From the NCBI RefSeq assembly GCF_036370855.1, contig NC_088098.1, forward strand, positions 139,644,721-139,708,720: 64,000 bases of DNA, written 5' to 3'. The notes below the pieces were generated by a model. That model saw nothing but the letters and a program-made list of their open reading frames with translations, made no database searches and was not told the DNA's origin. Below are positions 12,854 through 25,090 of the stretch, in pieces; the first letter of the stretch is position 1, and the number at the start of each line of letters is the position of its first letter. A program made the position numbers and the translations under genes. Origin of the DNA: Dromaius novaehollandiae. Lineage: Eukaryota; Chordata; Aves; Casuariiformes; Dromaiidae.

Positions 12854-13066
12854 CTACCTATCACTCATTTTGATATCAGGACCGGGCCTAACAGCACCAT
12901 TCTGCAGTTTCAGAGCAACATTTTGAATCAGCAGCTGGATTTGGTAAGCAGCGTGCAGCTTGTATGCAAAGTCTCCATCCACCCGAAGGCGACACCTCGG
13001 CACCTGGCTGAACTCTTCTGTGATAGAAACAGGTACCGTTCTCACAGGTTTCAAAGGCAGAGACAT
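12854..13066 (-). other. Unidentified minus-strand open frame, 70 codons, coding-like
   Basis: An ATG-to-stop frame of 70 codons with balanced composition (VPVSITEEFSQVP, then CRLRVDGDFAYKL, then IQLLIQNVALKL). The frame stays open a short way 5' of the ATG up to a CAG that could be a splice acceptor. Similar peptide patterns occur on the same strand near 14200-14350 (LSEITWQLRVD, then YKQAYS) and near 8.0 kb. That recurrence, plus better than average composition, suggests descent from a coding or repeat module. I cannot name a family. It may be a lost exon, an exon of an unannotated small gene, or chance. Confidence 0.35.
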
Positions 13067-13522
13067 CCTCTTTGGAAAGGCAGAATTTGACCTGCCACTA
13101 ACTTGACATCTTCATAAAAAAGCAAAGAAATCAACTTTTATTAAAACCTTTTGGTCCCTGCACAAATGTCCTTTCAGAACCTCTGAGGGAGGAACATGAA
13201 AGCTCAGTCTCTGTGCGTGTTTTTCGAGCTATATTGGCTAAAACACAGTTCAAACCACGGATCACACAGCAGTCTGTGCTAACAGACAGCAATGTCATTA
13301 TCTATTGGCTGATTTCATGCTTTAGTAATTATATAAATATTTGGAATTAGTTTAATTAACATAGTAAAATTACCTATATGATCTGAATAATACAATGATG
13401 CAACATGATCGCTATAAATTTCCTAAGGCAAATGGACTCATATTCAATCAACTACAGAAGGTCTTCTGAATAATTAGTAGGCATTGCTGGCACACAGCTC
13501 TTGATCTTGAAGCTGTATCAGA

Positions 13523-13697
13523 ACTGCAAATCTGATATGCCTTTGCATATCAGATATTTTATGGGACAGAGCACATCCCACAAAGATAGTCTCACCAGGA
13601 GGAACCAGCTAGGTTTACACTGTGTGCATGCCCTTGGACAAAAAGCATCACTGAAGAGCATTTTCACCCAAGGAAGCAAGATAAGCTTTTTAGGAGG
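13523..13697. repeat. Direct repeat unit B, about 170 bp
   Basis: Second copy of unit A (12494-12665), about 1.03 kb away in the same orientation. Its left end contains a perfect 11-bp inverted repeat with a 4-base loop (13530-13555) that unit A lacks. A minus-strand 89-codon open frame covers it but does not correspond to an open frame in unit A. Confidence 0.7.
13530..13555. repeat. Perfect hairpin, 11-bp stem
   Basis: ATCTGATATGC, loop CTTT, GCATATCAGAT. The arms are exact reverse complements. It lies inside repeat unit B. Confidence 0.85.
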
Positions 13698-14199
13698 TAG
13701 ATGAGGTTCAATCTCTTGGTGTCCTGTGATCACATCAACATTTTCATTTAAAATAGTTTCAGTACAATCCAGCAAACATTCTAGCAACTTTTGGGAACAG
13801 TCATAGAAAGTCTAGAAGCAATAGCTAAAAAAAGAGCTGCTTCCACAGGCAGCTCACTTGGTAGACCCATGCTGTCATCTTCTCTCTTAATATGTCTTTC
13901 ATTTTATTTGGAAGGGATTTCCTTCATGGACCTATTTTTAACTAAATATCCTGGTTGAGTAAAAGTAAAATGTAAACTTGATAGCGTTCAATGGAAATTT
14001 GCAAACAGAAGAAATAAGCTGATGATAAGAGATCATACATGTTAATGAATTGATCTAAATATAAAAACTTGTAGGATCCGTCCATCTTACTGCTCATTTA
14101 AATCAAACATTGCACAGTAAGTAGCTATGTAGGAAAGAAAGAACAATGAGCTGTTGCACATATGCTTAAGCGACGAAATGAAACATGACTTTCCTCTTA

Positions 14200-14350
14200 G
14201 TTACAAGAAGCAGATGAGGACGCATGAGAGTTGTGATGACTTTCCTACAGCTGTAGGCTTGCTTGTAGGAGGAAAAAAAGGGGAAGCAATCTACTCTCAA
14301 CTGCCAAGTGATTTCAGAGAGTTTTGAGGGTTGCCTGTGTATCAAGCTTG
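14200..14350 (-). repeat. Possible second copy of the 12.9-kb coding-like module
   Basis: The minus-strand frame reads LSEITWQLRVDC and then YKQAYSCRKVI. This parallels FSQVPRCRLRVDGDF and YKLHAAYQIQLLI at 12.9 kb in order and spacing, with one insertion. With the direct repeats at 12.5 and 13.5 kb it suggests a larger local duplication of the form unit A-module-unit B-module. Seen by eye only. Confidence 0.35.
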
Positions 14351-17300
14351 CTTTTAAAAAGACTAAAATGAAATACTGCAGTCTAGGAGGTAAAGGCCAG
14401 TTCTTTGTGGCCACAGCTCCTTTGCCTGAAGTTGTAAGCAGCAGGAGCAAACACAAATGGAGTTGTATTTGAAATTTTTTCAACAGCTCTTTTACTCTCA
14501 GTGATCACTGATGATAAAAGGCTGCAGCTATGCTATCAGTGCTCAGAGCACCGAAACCTAAATGACACCAAATGCATTTCATTTCCGGAATTAATCTTAT
14601 GCAATATAAAAACTTATTTTATTTACATTCAGCAATTGAATATGCAATGTGTATTCGGCTATATGCATATATGCTGACTTTGAAACCTGCTTTCTAAAAA
14701 TCCATGTGTCTTAATCTCCCTAAAAGGATGTTCAAATACTGCAAGTGAATAAGGAAAGAAAAAAAAGTACACATATCTGGGATCTCAAGCACCAGGCACA
14801 GCTGCCTGGGTCAGTCATCAGCACCAGGCACACAAGATCTCAGACAGAGAAAGAGGCTGCAGGGAAGTGTGAGATGGAGCTGGGGTTTGTCATGTTAATT
14901 TGTGAAAGCCTTACACAAATTGCATGATCCTTGATGTGATATTTGAAGACTGTACTAATCCTCTAGGTCCTCGGGTTCAGATGTGTCTAGCACTTCTTTT
15001 CTCTTCAGAAATTTTTTTTTATCCTTTTGTCATCACTGTTTCAGCACAGCTCTGGTAGAAGTGTAGCTTTATCTCTAAATACACCTCCTTGCTGTGGTCC
15101 CTGCAACCAGGGTTTGCAGTAGTGGCTGCTAGATCATACCATTTCTAGCTTCTTCAAAAGACATGTTGAAGCTTTTGCTTCTATTTTCCTAGATACAGTT
15201 AGCTGCATTTCTGACTCCTTCTCTGAATACAGTCTCCTTGACATTCACGAGGTCTTCAACCCTGATGTCTAATATTTAGGTTTCAGCTATCACTAAAATT
15301 CTCATTTCCAAACGAAAAGACAAATTAGTAGGGCATAAAGTCTTAAAGTTATCATAGACTATCAACAGATCTAACACACTTTATGTACCCCCTTCCTCCA
15401 AATGCCAATATTCAGTGTTACGGACTCTGCTGCCCCCACTTTCTCTTCATGTTTCAAAATAAGTAAACCAAAACAGTCTCCACTGCATGTACTGCAAAGT
15501 AAGAATGGATTGAAATTTAGTGATGTAAAAGTTCTTTGCCCATTTCTTTGCCCAAGTTTGGTTTGATTTGTTTGTAGGATGAGGAGAAAATGACAATTTC
15601 TATGTATTTCTTACTGAATTTTCACACCCTAGTATACTTCTCTAGGGATGGTCTTATTCAATAAGGAAAAAATGCAAGCTAGTATGGAGTGGGGTGGTAG
15701 TACACTTGAACCATGACCCGGATGACCTAACATTATCACAGTTTCCACAGACTGTTTTGCCACTGCCTTGACTGGAGCTCCCTTTGGAGCCTACGTAGGA
15801 TGGCTTAGAGACAAACCAGGAAAGATAACTGTTGAAAAACGAGGACAGCTATGCTGGCTGTGTTGAAATGAGATCCTGTCGGGAAGCTTCACAGAGGAGA
15901 GGGAAACCCAAAACTTTGCCTACTCAGGGCATCTGATAGAGAGGAAAAAGAACTACAAAGTCAGAAGTGTGACTAAGGCGATCACATCCAGGTCCCAGAC
16001 AACTTGCACCTCACTGGGAAGATCATGGCGCTGAATTCAGGCTTGAGGCATAGGAAGAGGTCATCTAGGAGAAAGCAGCTTCCAGCCAAAAGAAGTGAAA
16101 CTAGTGCTGCTCAGCTGCCTGCTGATGGAATGGCGAATACGTAAAATAGCCAGAGCACATTCACCCAAGGATGTGCTACACAGAAACCCAGTCAGCAAGA
16201 AGCAGCATTCTCTGTGCTTTCAGGTTGTAAGAAGCTCCTTACAAAAGGGGGCATCTGAGAGCACACAACTTTTACACAGCAACTTGACCATGAGATTTGC
16301 TTCTTCAACTATGGGTGAGTGGGTAGGAGGAGAGTTTTCCAACAGGAAAGGAGAGAACACTTGTCTCTTTGGAAGCGATAGCACAGCAAAATTAAAATAC
16401 ACTTAAAAACTGTAATTGTGGAACAGCAAAGTATGATACTCCCAGTCTGCAGGCCATCTGCCTGTTAAGACCTTTTTGCTTTAGGAGTTTTACTGCAACT
16501 TGTAAACAGTTTGAAGAGAAAGTTCATGATAAACTCATCATACACAACATACACACAAACTTATTTTTTCTCAGCCCATTTAAACAGGAATTCATTTATT
16601 TCAGTTTATTTTATGTTTTAAGCAAATATTTTGTCTTTAGATGTTGCCAAGCACTGCACGCATTTTGCAGTTAACATTCAGATCCTGCTTTCATAGAGTT
16701 TTATAGCCTTGATGCAGCTTTATTGTTCTATACAGGACATGGCTTACTAACCGAATCCTTTGTTCAATCTAAATCTTGCAGCAAAAAGGGAGTTTAAAAA
16801 AAACCAACAGCACAATAATTAAGTAGGTCTCTTCTTAGCAATATCCCTATAATTTAATGCTTGAAATCTTAATTCTTCAATTCCCAGTTGGGAAAACATT
16901 CTTTATGGGAAACAAATAAATATTTAAATCTCCCTCCATCTGTTCTCTATCAGCACTTCATAAAATAAGTTGTATAAAAAAAGAGACTTACTTTTTGTGA
17001 GTCTGAGAGCTGCCTAAGGCTTTGAAGCACTGTCAGCTGGACGAAGCAAAGTTCCAGAAGGAAGATGGAAAAAAAAATGCCTGTGCAAATTGTCTGACTT
17101 GCGCTACCAAATAGGTACCTCACAGTTCCTTGTCACTCTCCCACTAAGTCAACAAAGATGTAAGAAGTCAGTTAATCATTAACGTATTATAAAAATATGT
17201 AAGCTTTACCATATGACTTTTTTTCTAATTGCTCTGAAACATTTGCCAAAGTGTACAGATAACTCCCATTTAAAATTCAGTTTTCTGTAAAATATGCTTT

Positions 17301-18290
17301 CAGAAGTATTGCCCTTGTGATCAGATGATTTTACAGCCCAAGACCACCATGATCTCCCAGTCCGACAGCCTGAAGGACACAGAATTCTCATTTGAAGGAG
17401 AATGAAGTGATTTCATAACCTTTTTTCCTTCTTAGATTTTTTCTCCTGTATTTATGCAATCAAAATTAATGAAGCTCTGAAGTGGGGAGACACATAAGGG
17501 AAGAAGGAAGAGGTTCTCCAAGGAATAAGCTTAAGCTGAACTGTTCTCTTGTTGGACTGTGGTTGGCATTACTCATATTTCAGTATGAATAGTTCTGTAG
17601 TTGGTATCTTGGACTCTTTTTTAAAATAAATCTTTTTATTGTCATATTTTTCTTGCTTTGTGTTTTCCCCATGAGTGCAAACAAGAGTTCTTAATTTCCT
17701 TCTGGTTTCTCCTCCTGAAACCTAGAATAAACTACTAAAATACTAATCTCTAAAAGATGCACTTCCTCCTACAGTGGGAGGACACTTGCAAGGCTGGTGT
17801 TTGGAGATGAGGAAGTTTATTTTTTAGGGGAAGTATCCTGAAAAGGGAAGCCCTGAATGAAAAATTCTCCCCACTTGCAATATGCACCATGATCGGTTAC
17901 TGCCAGCACTAAAGAGGGCTGTGAACAGGCATCAATCTGTATCCTTCAGTTCACCACATGCACTTTAATCCAGACTCCAAGGGCTAGGGCAATGGAAGTC
18001 CTCTCTTCTGCAGGTCCTCAGGCTGGGATCCTCCCACTCGCTGATGGCAACTAGATGACGGTACTTTGTAGGAGAGGTACACTCAGTTACTGGCTGTGCT
18101 GTTGCATGTCCAAAAGCACTGACCCATATAGACCCCCATGGGCTCACTGTCATGTATTGTACTTGAATACAGCTTTTTGATGTTACTGTGGGTCTGTTGA
18201 TTCAGAAGGACAGCACCTTTGGGCAGTAGGAAACTGGCAGAAATATTCATTCCTTTTCTTGGATTTAGTAGTGGTGTGACACAAAATTTA

Positions 18291-18329
18291 CAGGCAAAGG
18301 CATCTTCCTTTGCAGGCAAAGGCATCTTC
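18291..18329. repeat. Short tandem direct repeat, period 22
   Basis: The 17-base text CAGGCAAAGGCATCTTC occurs at 18291-18307 and again at 18313-18329. It looks like a recent small duplication. Confidence 0.9.
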
Positions 18330-18902
18330 GTATGCTGATTTTACATATGAAGATATTGCACACAGCCTGTTCAAATAACCATGCTATAGGAGTGGCAATC
18401 TCTACGATACTCCCAAAATTGTTTTACCTCCAAATTCTGTATCTCTGACCTAGTTCTTCTCGGTTGCAACATCACATTGTGACATTTTAAAGATTAAATT
18501 GTGCATAAAAATAAGACTTTTTGATTCATATGCCAACTGCCCTCAGTGCAGTGGAGTTTAGGTCAACTAGAAATCTATGGGGGTTAGTCAGTGATAACAT
18601 AACCGGCAGCATAAGCATCTTTACGCTAATGAGAAATACAACACACAAAATGTAATAGAGGAAGTAAATGACTATAAAACAGGGTTTTTTTCTTAGTATA
18701 TTATTATGACTTCTAGAAAAACGTCATTCCTTTTTAGTGTGTCAGAGACAAATTACTAGGAACCAGATGGAAATTAAATAAAGTTTCTGACTGCCTTCTT
18801 TAAAGGAACACTTTTTATACATCAGACTCTATTGTTCTTTGGATGTCAATGTTTAATACTTTTTCAGGCAGAAAAAGTCTGCTTTCTTCTTCCTGTGGCC
18901 TT

Positions 18903-18962
18903 GACCCAAAGCCCAATGAAATCAGTGGGAATAGTTCTACTGATTTCAAAGACCTTTAGATC
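18903..18962. repeat. Imperfect palindromic interspersed repeat
   Basis: The left arm (18903-18926, starting GACCCAAAGCCC) and the right arm (18939-18962, ending TTTAGATC) are imperfect reverse complements around a 12-base spacer. Text of this kind ('gaccc aaagccc..tgaaatcagtgg', then 'ctttggatcaggccc') is widespread in turtle, crocodilian and bird DNA as an old interspersed repeat. The core 'tgaaatcagtgg' recurs at 5928. Confidence 0.6.
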
Positions 18963-21400
18963 AGGCCCTGTCCCTCCTGTGGTTTACAATGTCATTGTTA
19001 AATACCGCAGAAGTGGAAATATTTGTTGTACATTATTTTTATTTTCATTTGCCATATTGGAAAAAAACAGCCTGAAATAAAGATGCTTTGGAAGATACTT
19101 TGCTGATCAACTGGTACCAAATAAGCAGCAGACAGCTTAAACAGCTCAGAGATCAAATAAGGACTCAGATACAAGTATTTTCTCATTTTTTGTTTTTCAG
19201 GAAAGGAGACATAGGCTACATCTCCCAGGTAACATGCCGCCCTCTTTGCATGCAGCTTGCCAGCATATGATCAGTGAGTTGGGGATTTGAGTTGTTGCAT
19301 CCTCACACTTTGTCACCACTTGTTTTCAGCAGATCATCAGACAAAAAACCTCCCCAAATGTAACACTGAAAGTAAGTGCAGGCCTCTAAAACCACAGCTT
19401 GAGTCTGAGAAAAGTATTTGCACAAACACATCCAAAATGTGCACATTTATAGCCAATCTAAATTGTCCCTTCAAACCTGGGAAATTCAGGGATGAGATAA
19501 CAACCCTACCAACAGGAAACAACTCAAACAGCAGAGTACTTAATAGCCCAGCAGCAGCACAACCTATGCCCACTTTGCCTGTGCCTCTTCAAACCTGGAT
19601 CATGCATATTTTGTGAACAGTACCTTAAATAACACTGAAAAGCCAGGCACTTAATAGAAGAGGATGCATTTTCAGAGTGGAGTCACCTCACGGCAATCAC
19701 TGCCGCTTTGTTGAGGCTAGTACCATAAAAAAAACCCTGGACACTTACACAGATAGACTTTAGAGCTGTTGCGGTAATAAACACCCCAAGTAATACTGGC
19801 TTTTGGAAGGGTAAAAACCCCTCACATATCAATGCACTTGACTTAGGAGCGAGGATGAAAGCTTCCAGGTGGCCAGCTGTCCCCCAGAAGGCCTCCAAGT
19901 GGGCAGACTTGCAAAGATCTTGGTTATTAAACAACTTCACTTTTGTTTCTACAGAGTTTATGACCCTGACTCTTTGCTGTTATGTCTGGCTAACCCAGGG
20001 AGCAGTGCAGCAGTCAGGCTGCCCAAGGCTTCCTCTAAAGAGAGACACCTGCTGTCAAGCTCAGTGGATCCCACATGGAAAAACTATACAATATCAAATA
20101 TTCAACACAATCTCAAACCACATTCCCCTTGTTCATAACTACCAGCCTGTACTGCTTGCTTTTATGGCAGCGGGTGCTGGAGAAACCACTGGAACAGTGG
20201 AATGGTTAGTCACATTGCTGGGAGGTTTTCTTGCTCCAGGACCCTAGGAAGTCCTTGTTTGTTTAAAAAAAAAAAGAAAGAAAAAATGATTAAAATTTTT
20301 GCTTATGGACACACAGACTGGGGGATTGGAGCTATTTCTTGGTAAGACTTCTGTTGTGCCACTGTCACTATGTCATGGCATTCCAGTGACTTGGAATTCT
20401 GTTCTAGTTTCAAAGAAGTGTCTGAAATCCTCAGTGCCTACCATTCTCTGTATTCATTCTCCTTCTATTTTCTGTCCAGTGAGAGTGAGTATTAGGTCCA
20501 TATTTTAGTCTGACACTCCAGTGGGCTCTGATTACGTACTGTACATCTTAGCAAGAGGTATAGTGTTCAAAATTCAGTTTAGGTAATGGAATCTGGGAGG
20601 CTTGTAGTTAGTTCATATGTAGACTCTCTCTCTTCCAAATAATCTTATACAACGCTAATGTTCATATCAATGGTCAAATACCTGTTTACTGCCTCTTCTA
20701 TGCAAACTGTATCAGGGATTGTGACCCTTTGCCCACCTTCAACACCAGCAGTAGTGTCCTCAGTGTCTCTGCTGACACACTAGCAAGTCTTTTTTTGTCC
20801 TTAACTTCTCCGGGGTTGCCATTATATCTGTGCTAGAAGACTCATGAAAAATTCCTAATGCGAAGTCTACCCTTTTACTAGAAGTGAATTAAGAATGAGA
20901 GGGAAATGGAAACAAACAAAACAGAGCTTCCTAGATTATTCCCTGCATGGTTAGTTTAGAAGTCTTCTTCAAAGACCAGCAGCCATATTTCTCTTGGAAT
21001 GAGCTCAGTATTTGTTTTTGAAACAAAATTCATACATTAATTATAGACTAAATTTTCAAGATGGATGATTTCACTGTGATCATGACTCAATAAGGGGCTA
21101 ATTAAAAACCAACAAAATTTGTCTTTGGCTCAACAAGAAATTCATATTTTTCCCAGAGAAGCAGAACACATAAGAGCCCACATGCACAAAATGAAAGGCT
21201 TCTAAAATTAGATACACTCTTCTGGTTTGGGTAGTTTTCTGGTTATTCCCAGATACCAAAAAGTAGGTCATTCAAAGCTTAACAAAGATGTTTTTTCCTC
21301 AGATTTGTTGACATTTTAGAGCTAGTAGAAAGACCACCTGATGAGAGGATGTTATCAACATGTCATACACAGTTTTCACTCCGCCTTGGCAATGTTTGTG

Positions 21401-21429
21401 CAGTGTGAAAACACTACAGTGTGAAAACA
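21401..21429. repeat. Short tandem direct repeat, period 16
   Basis: CAGTGTGAAAACA occurs twice, separated by three bases. Confidence 0.85.
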
Positions 21430-24400
21430 TTGCAGAAAAAACTCCAGGCTTTTTTCGCTTCATTGGAACTGACATATCAGCTGGTTATTATCAGCGATTA
21501 GAAGTCATATGAAAATCAAATTCCAATAAATTTCCCTTAAAGGGAATGGAATTAAAGGACCAATAAAAAACTTCACCTGGTAAGATATCGTTGAGTTTTA
21601 AAACATTACAAAGCAACTTCCTGCTCAAATCACAGGGCATTGCTAAAGTACTACTGTAGGAGGAGCATGTGAATGCCTGGTTGTTCTTTAGCTGACATTA
21701 ATTAGCATCATGGCTGTGACTCCGCCTACAAGAGCCTTACTGACACCCTAAAATGCTTTTCTGCCTTTACCCCCTCCTGATTATTGTTACAGCTGAACAA
21801 TGATCTTGCATGACTGTGATTAACACAGTAGGAAATAGTTACAAATATTCTAGCAAGGCAGAACACGCGTGAAATAGGATTATGCAGAAAGCAAAATAGA
21901 AAGATTACTTATGAACTACACTATCATCAAAAGCAGGGTATCAGCAGGGAGGAGAGTTCGGTAGAGAGCTCCAGATAGGGGCAAATTCCGTGAGTTCATG
22001 AATGGGCAGCTGCTTTTCAAAAGTGGTTTCTTGCAGCAACGTTATCTTAAAGGCAAGGTGTTTTTTCTTTTTATCCTGAACTAGACTGTCATTTACCTGG
22101 GGGATGGGGGCGATGTCAGACTGCCTTCCCTCAAAGAACTACATAGTCGGTTCACAAATTATAAGGCAAAGTAGATGACATGCCATTAATCCTTCAACTA
22201 TGTCTGTGCCAACACGAGAGGGAGTTTCAAAAAGGTGCCCAGCCACCTGCAAGGACCTGATGAAGGCCAGATCAGCTTTCTGTTGGCCTTGGGTAATGCT
22301 TTTATGGAAAGTGAAGTTTGTCAATATGGGAGCTCTGGTAGGACGCTCACCAGTATGCAATACATTTTTTCAGAAAACACGAGGGTGAGAAAAAATAAAG
22401 GTGAACTTAACAACTAATCTAGTACTAGGAGAAGAGTTTTGCAGCAAATCCTGGACTGTAGGAGCCTCATTTTGAAATCCAGGTGCTTGTAAACACATAC
22501 CTGTGTGTTTTTCTTACCTGTTATTTTACAAAAGCCTAGTGTCATGATTGCCTCTGCTCTTTTAAGACCCCAGTTATAAAATCATTGGCAAGATAAATAT
22601 TTACTAACGCGGGCACACCTTGGTATGTGACTATGTGATATAAGAAGTTCAAACATGAAAGGTAGATTTATGGTGACCATAAAATTTTCACTCTGAATTT
22701 CCTGATTTCCATGGACTTAAAATCTGACCCTCACACTGCACACTTTCCCTGGAATTTACATCAACAGTACTGTCTTCCTGACACCCTTGGACATTTGTAC
22801 CTAATTTCATGTGTCTGGCTTGTGCTTACTGGTTCTTAATGACTTTCTCTGCTAAATGAGTCTCCTTTAGTATGTTATATTGCATAATACATTTTATATA
22901 TGTATGTATATATGTATAGAGAGAGAGCGCGTGCACACAATGTTCTCGCCTTGGTTTTGACCAGTTAGTGTTCTTTAGTGTATGTATTACAAGATATTCT
23001 GTTCTCTAATAATTTAGATGGATCCTTTCTCATGCTTTCCAATTTTTCAACACCTTTGTTAATCTATGGATAAATTAGACACAATATTTAGCATGTTTGC
23101 ACTAATGCTGTATAGCAAGATATCACTCCTTTTACCCAGTATTCCCCTTCTCTTTCATTGAAGTACTACTTTAGCTTTTTTTTTTTACTAGAGCATTTCA
23201 TAGAGTTCATGCTAGCTGCTCACTCCTTGCAGCCGTGAACAGGTTTTGAGAGTCACTGATTTTTGGTCTGTGGTCCATCACCCTGTCCATGCGATCTACA
23301 TCACTTGCTCCTTAATTAATTGCTCTGCATGTGACAATATGAAATGGCAGGTTGTCTGAACACACCTAGATTACCAAGCTCTATACAACTTTCCTCTTCA
23401 TTGTTTGCCATATATGTGGCAAGTGGTGACCATACCTCTTCTGTAATCAACTCACTCTTATTTGTGTGCTGGAACTGCTCCTTGCATAAAAATGCTGGTG
23501 TAAGTAACTCCACCTGTGCCAAACTGGTGTGACAATAGATTATACGCAATCAGTTTTTTCCTCCATTGCCATAAGTATAGCCTTTTCTTCTATTTTGTTT
23601 ACTTCTCAAACTATAAATATATACAAATACACGGAGTATTTGGAGGAGTAACTCAAGAGAGTCTCATGAGACTTCCTAGATCTCAAAACCCATAGACTGT
23701 ATCTGAATTAAAAAGATTCAGTATGTGCAGGCATTTGACAAAACAAAAGGACCTACAATCAGTACTGTGCATCATACCACCTGGGTGTTCAGCTCTGGGA
23801 TGAAAATTTAGTGCTTAGTGAGGCACCAAAGGCCTGGTTCATCCCACTTTGATTTCAAAGCCATTCAAATGCCTTCCTGGAGAAAGAGAAGAGAATGGGG
23901 AAAAGGCATAGATACCTGGCTTGAATTAACCCCTTCAGGTAAATTTATCCCAGTTTACCTATAGAGAGAACCAAGGCTGATTAGGCTTCTAATTTAGGCC
24001 ATCAGTATGCACCTAAATGCTAATCCAGGTCTAGAGGTCCATACACATTGAAGAGGAAGAGCTGGTCTTCAGTGAAGATGTTTATACCAGTGTATGCACC
24101 CAGGCACTTCAGAGAAACTAGAAAAAAAACAACAGGAAGATGCATTTGCAGCTGCATCCTGAACAAACTTTGGCACTTTCCTTAATGCTGCAGTTAGCCA
24201 TCACTTGAAGTTTGGATTCAGAGCCTGATATTACAGCCTGCATTTAGAAGACAAGGAAAATTGGGCAGAGGTAGAGGCCCTCCTCCCCAGACTATTTCAG
24301 CTTTTTAGTTCACTGATTGCCTAACGTAAGATACATAAATAGTCCTAAGAACAGAAACCCACTCCCTACTGATGCCCAAACTCATAGGCTGAATATTTAG

Positions 24401-25055
24401 GCCTACTTTACTTCTGGCTTTCTCAGTCTTGCTTTCTTAGCAGCACATAATGGTCTAACTCCAAAGGGTGTTGGATATTGCTCTGCCCTCAACCAAAAGC
24501 CTGGTGGTAAAGCAAGCTCTTAGGAGGTCACAACAGTGGATGTAAAGCCCTCAGAGAAAAAGCTAGGTCACTCACTTGGTAAACAACATGTTAGTGTCAT
24601 GCTGTACAAGATGGAAAACACTCTTATCATAGAGGCCACACAACTTAAGCATCTCAGTGCACCTAGCAAACTGGGCTGTTTATAGTATGTAGAATGACTA
24701 GTGAAAAAGGCGATTTCTTCCTGAATGTCAAGTGCTCTTCAGTGACAGCCATGCAACTGTCTTCTGAGTCAAAAAAGGGATGTCATTGAATACATTTAAC
24801 AGTTCAATGGACTCCTTTCTGACACAGTAAGACCGGAGACACTCTAAAATTCTTCTGAGTTGTTCTCCTAAAACTTGGATTTTGAAGGTGCTTCAATGTT
24901 TTTTTGTGCAACAGTAATGAGAAATGCCTGCCCTAGCAGACAGAAACAGTATGGTTTCATATATTAAGAAAAAAGCTGGAAATTAACAGCCCTGCTGCAC
25001 TTTATTCCTTGTTTAGTTTTTCACTTCCTTGAGATTGGTTTCACTGCTCCACTAA

Positions 25056-25058
<3 letters not shown>

Positions 25059-25088
<30 letters not shown>
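25059..25088. repeat. Poly(A) tract, 30 bases
   Basis: Uninterrupted run of A on the plus strand. No retroposed gene or LINE body is visible directly 5' of it, so I read it as a mononucleotide microsatellite. Confidence 0.95.

Positions 25089-25090
<2 letters not shown>

Larger units (their letters stand above)
13698..18902. other. Intergenic, no gene supported
   Basis: Short open frames only. The minus strand near 14200-14350 shows the weak echo of the 12.9-kb module. The stretch 15690-16330 is less AT-rich than its surroundings and holds an unremarkable 103-codon plus-strand frame with no recognisable domain. A 17-base unit repeats at 18291 and 18313. Confidence 0.5.

Noticed and set aside
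14166-14483. A 105-codon minus-strand frame with a leader-like N-terminus (hydrophobic Leu run)
   Set aside because: As a secreted protein it has no recognisable mature domain; only the weak similarity to the 12.9-kb module is worth keeping.
19855-20247. A 130-codon plus-strand open frame
   Set aside because: Irregular composition, no recognisable domain, and no splice or promoter context; likely chance.
25059-25088. Poly(A) tract as the tail of a processed retrogene
   Set aside because: No cDNA-like sequence or target-site duplication is visible beside it.
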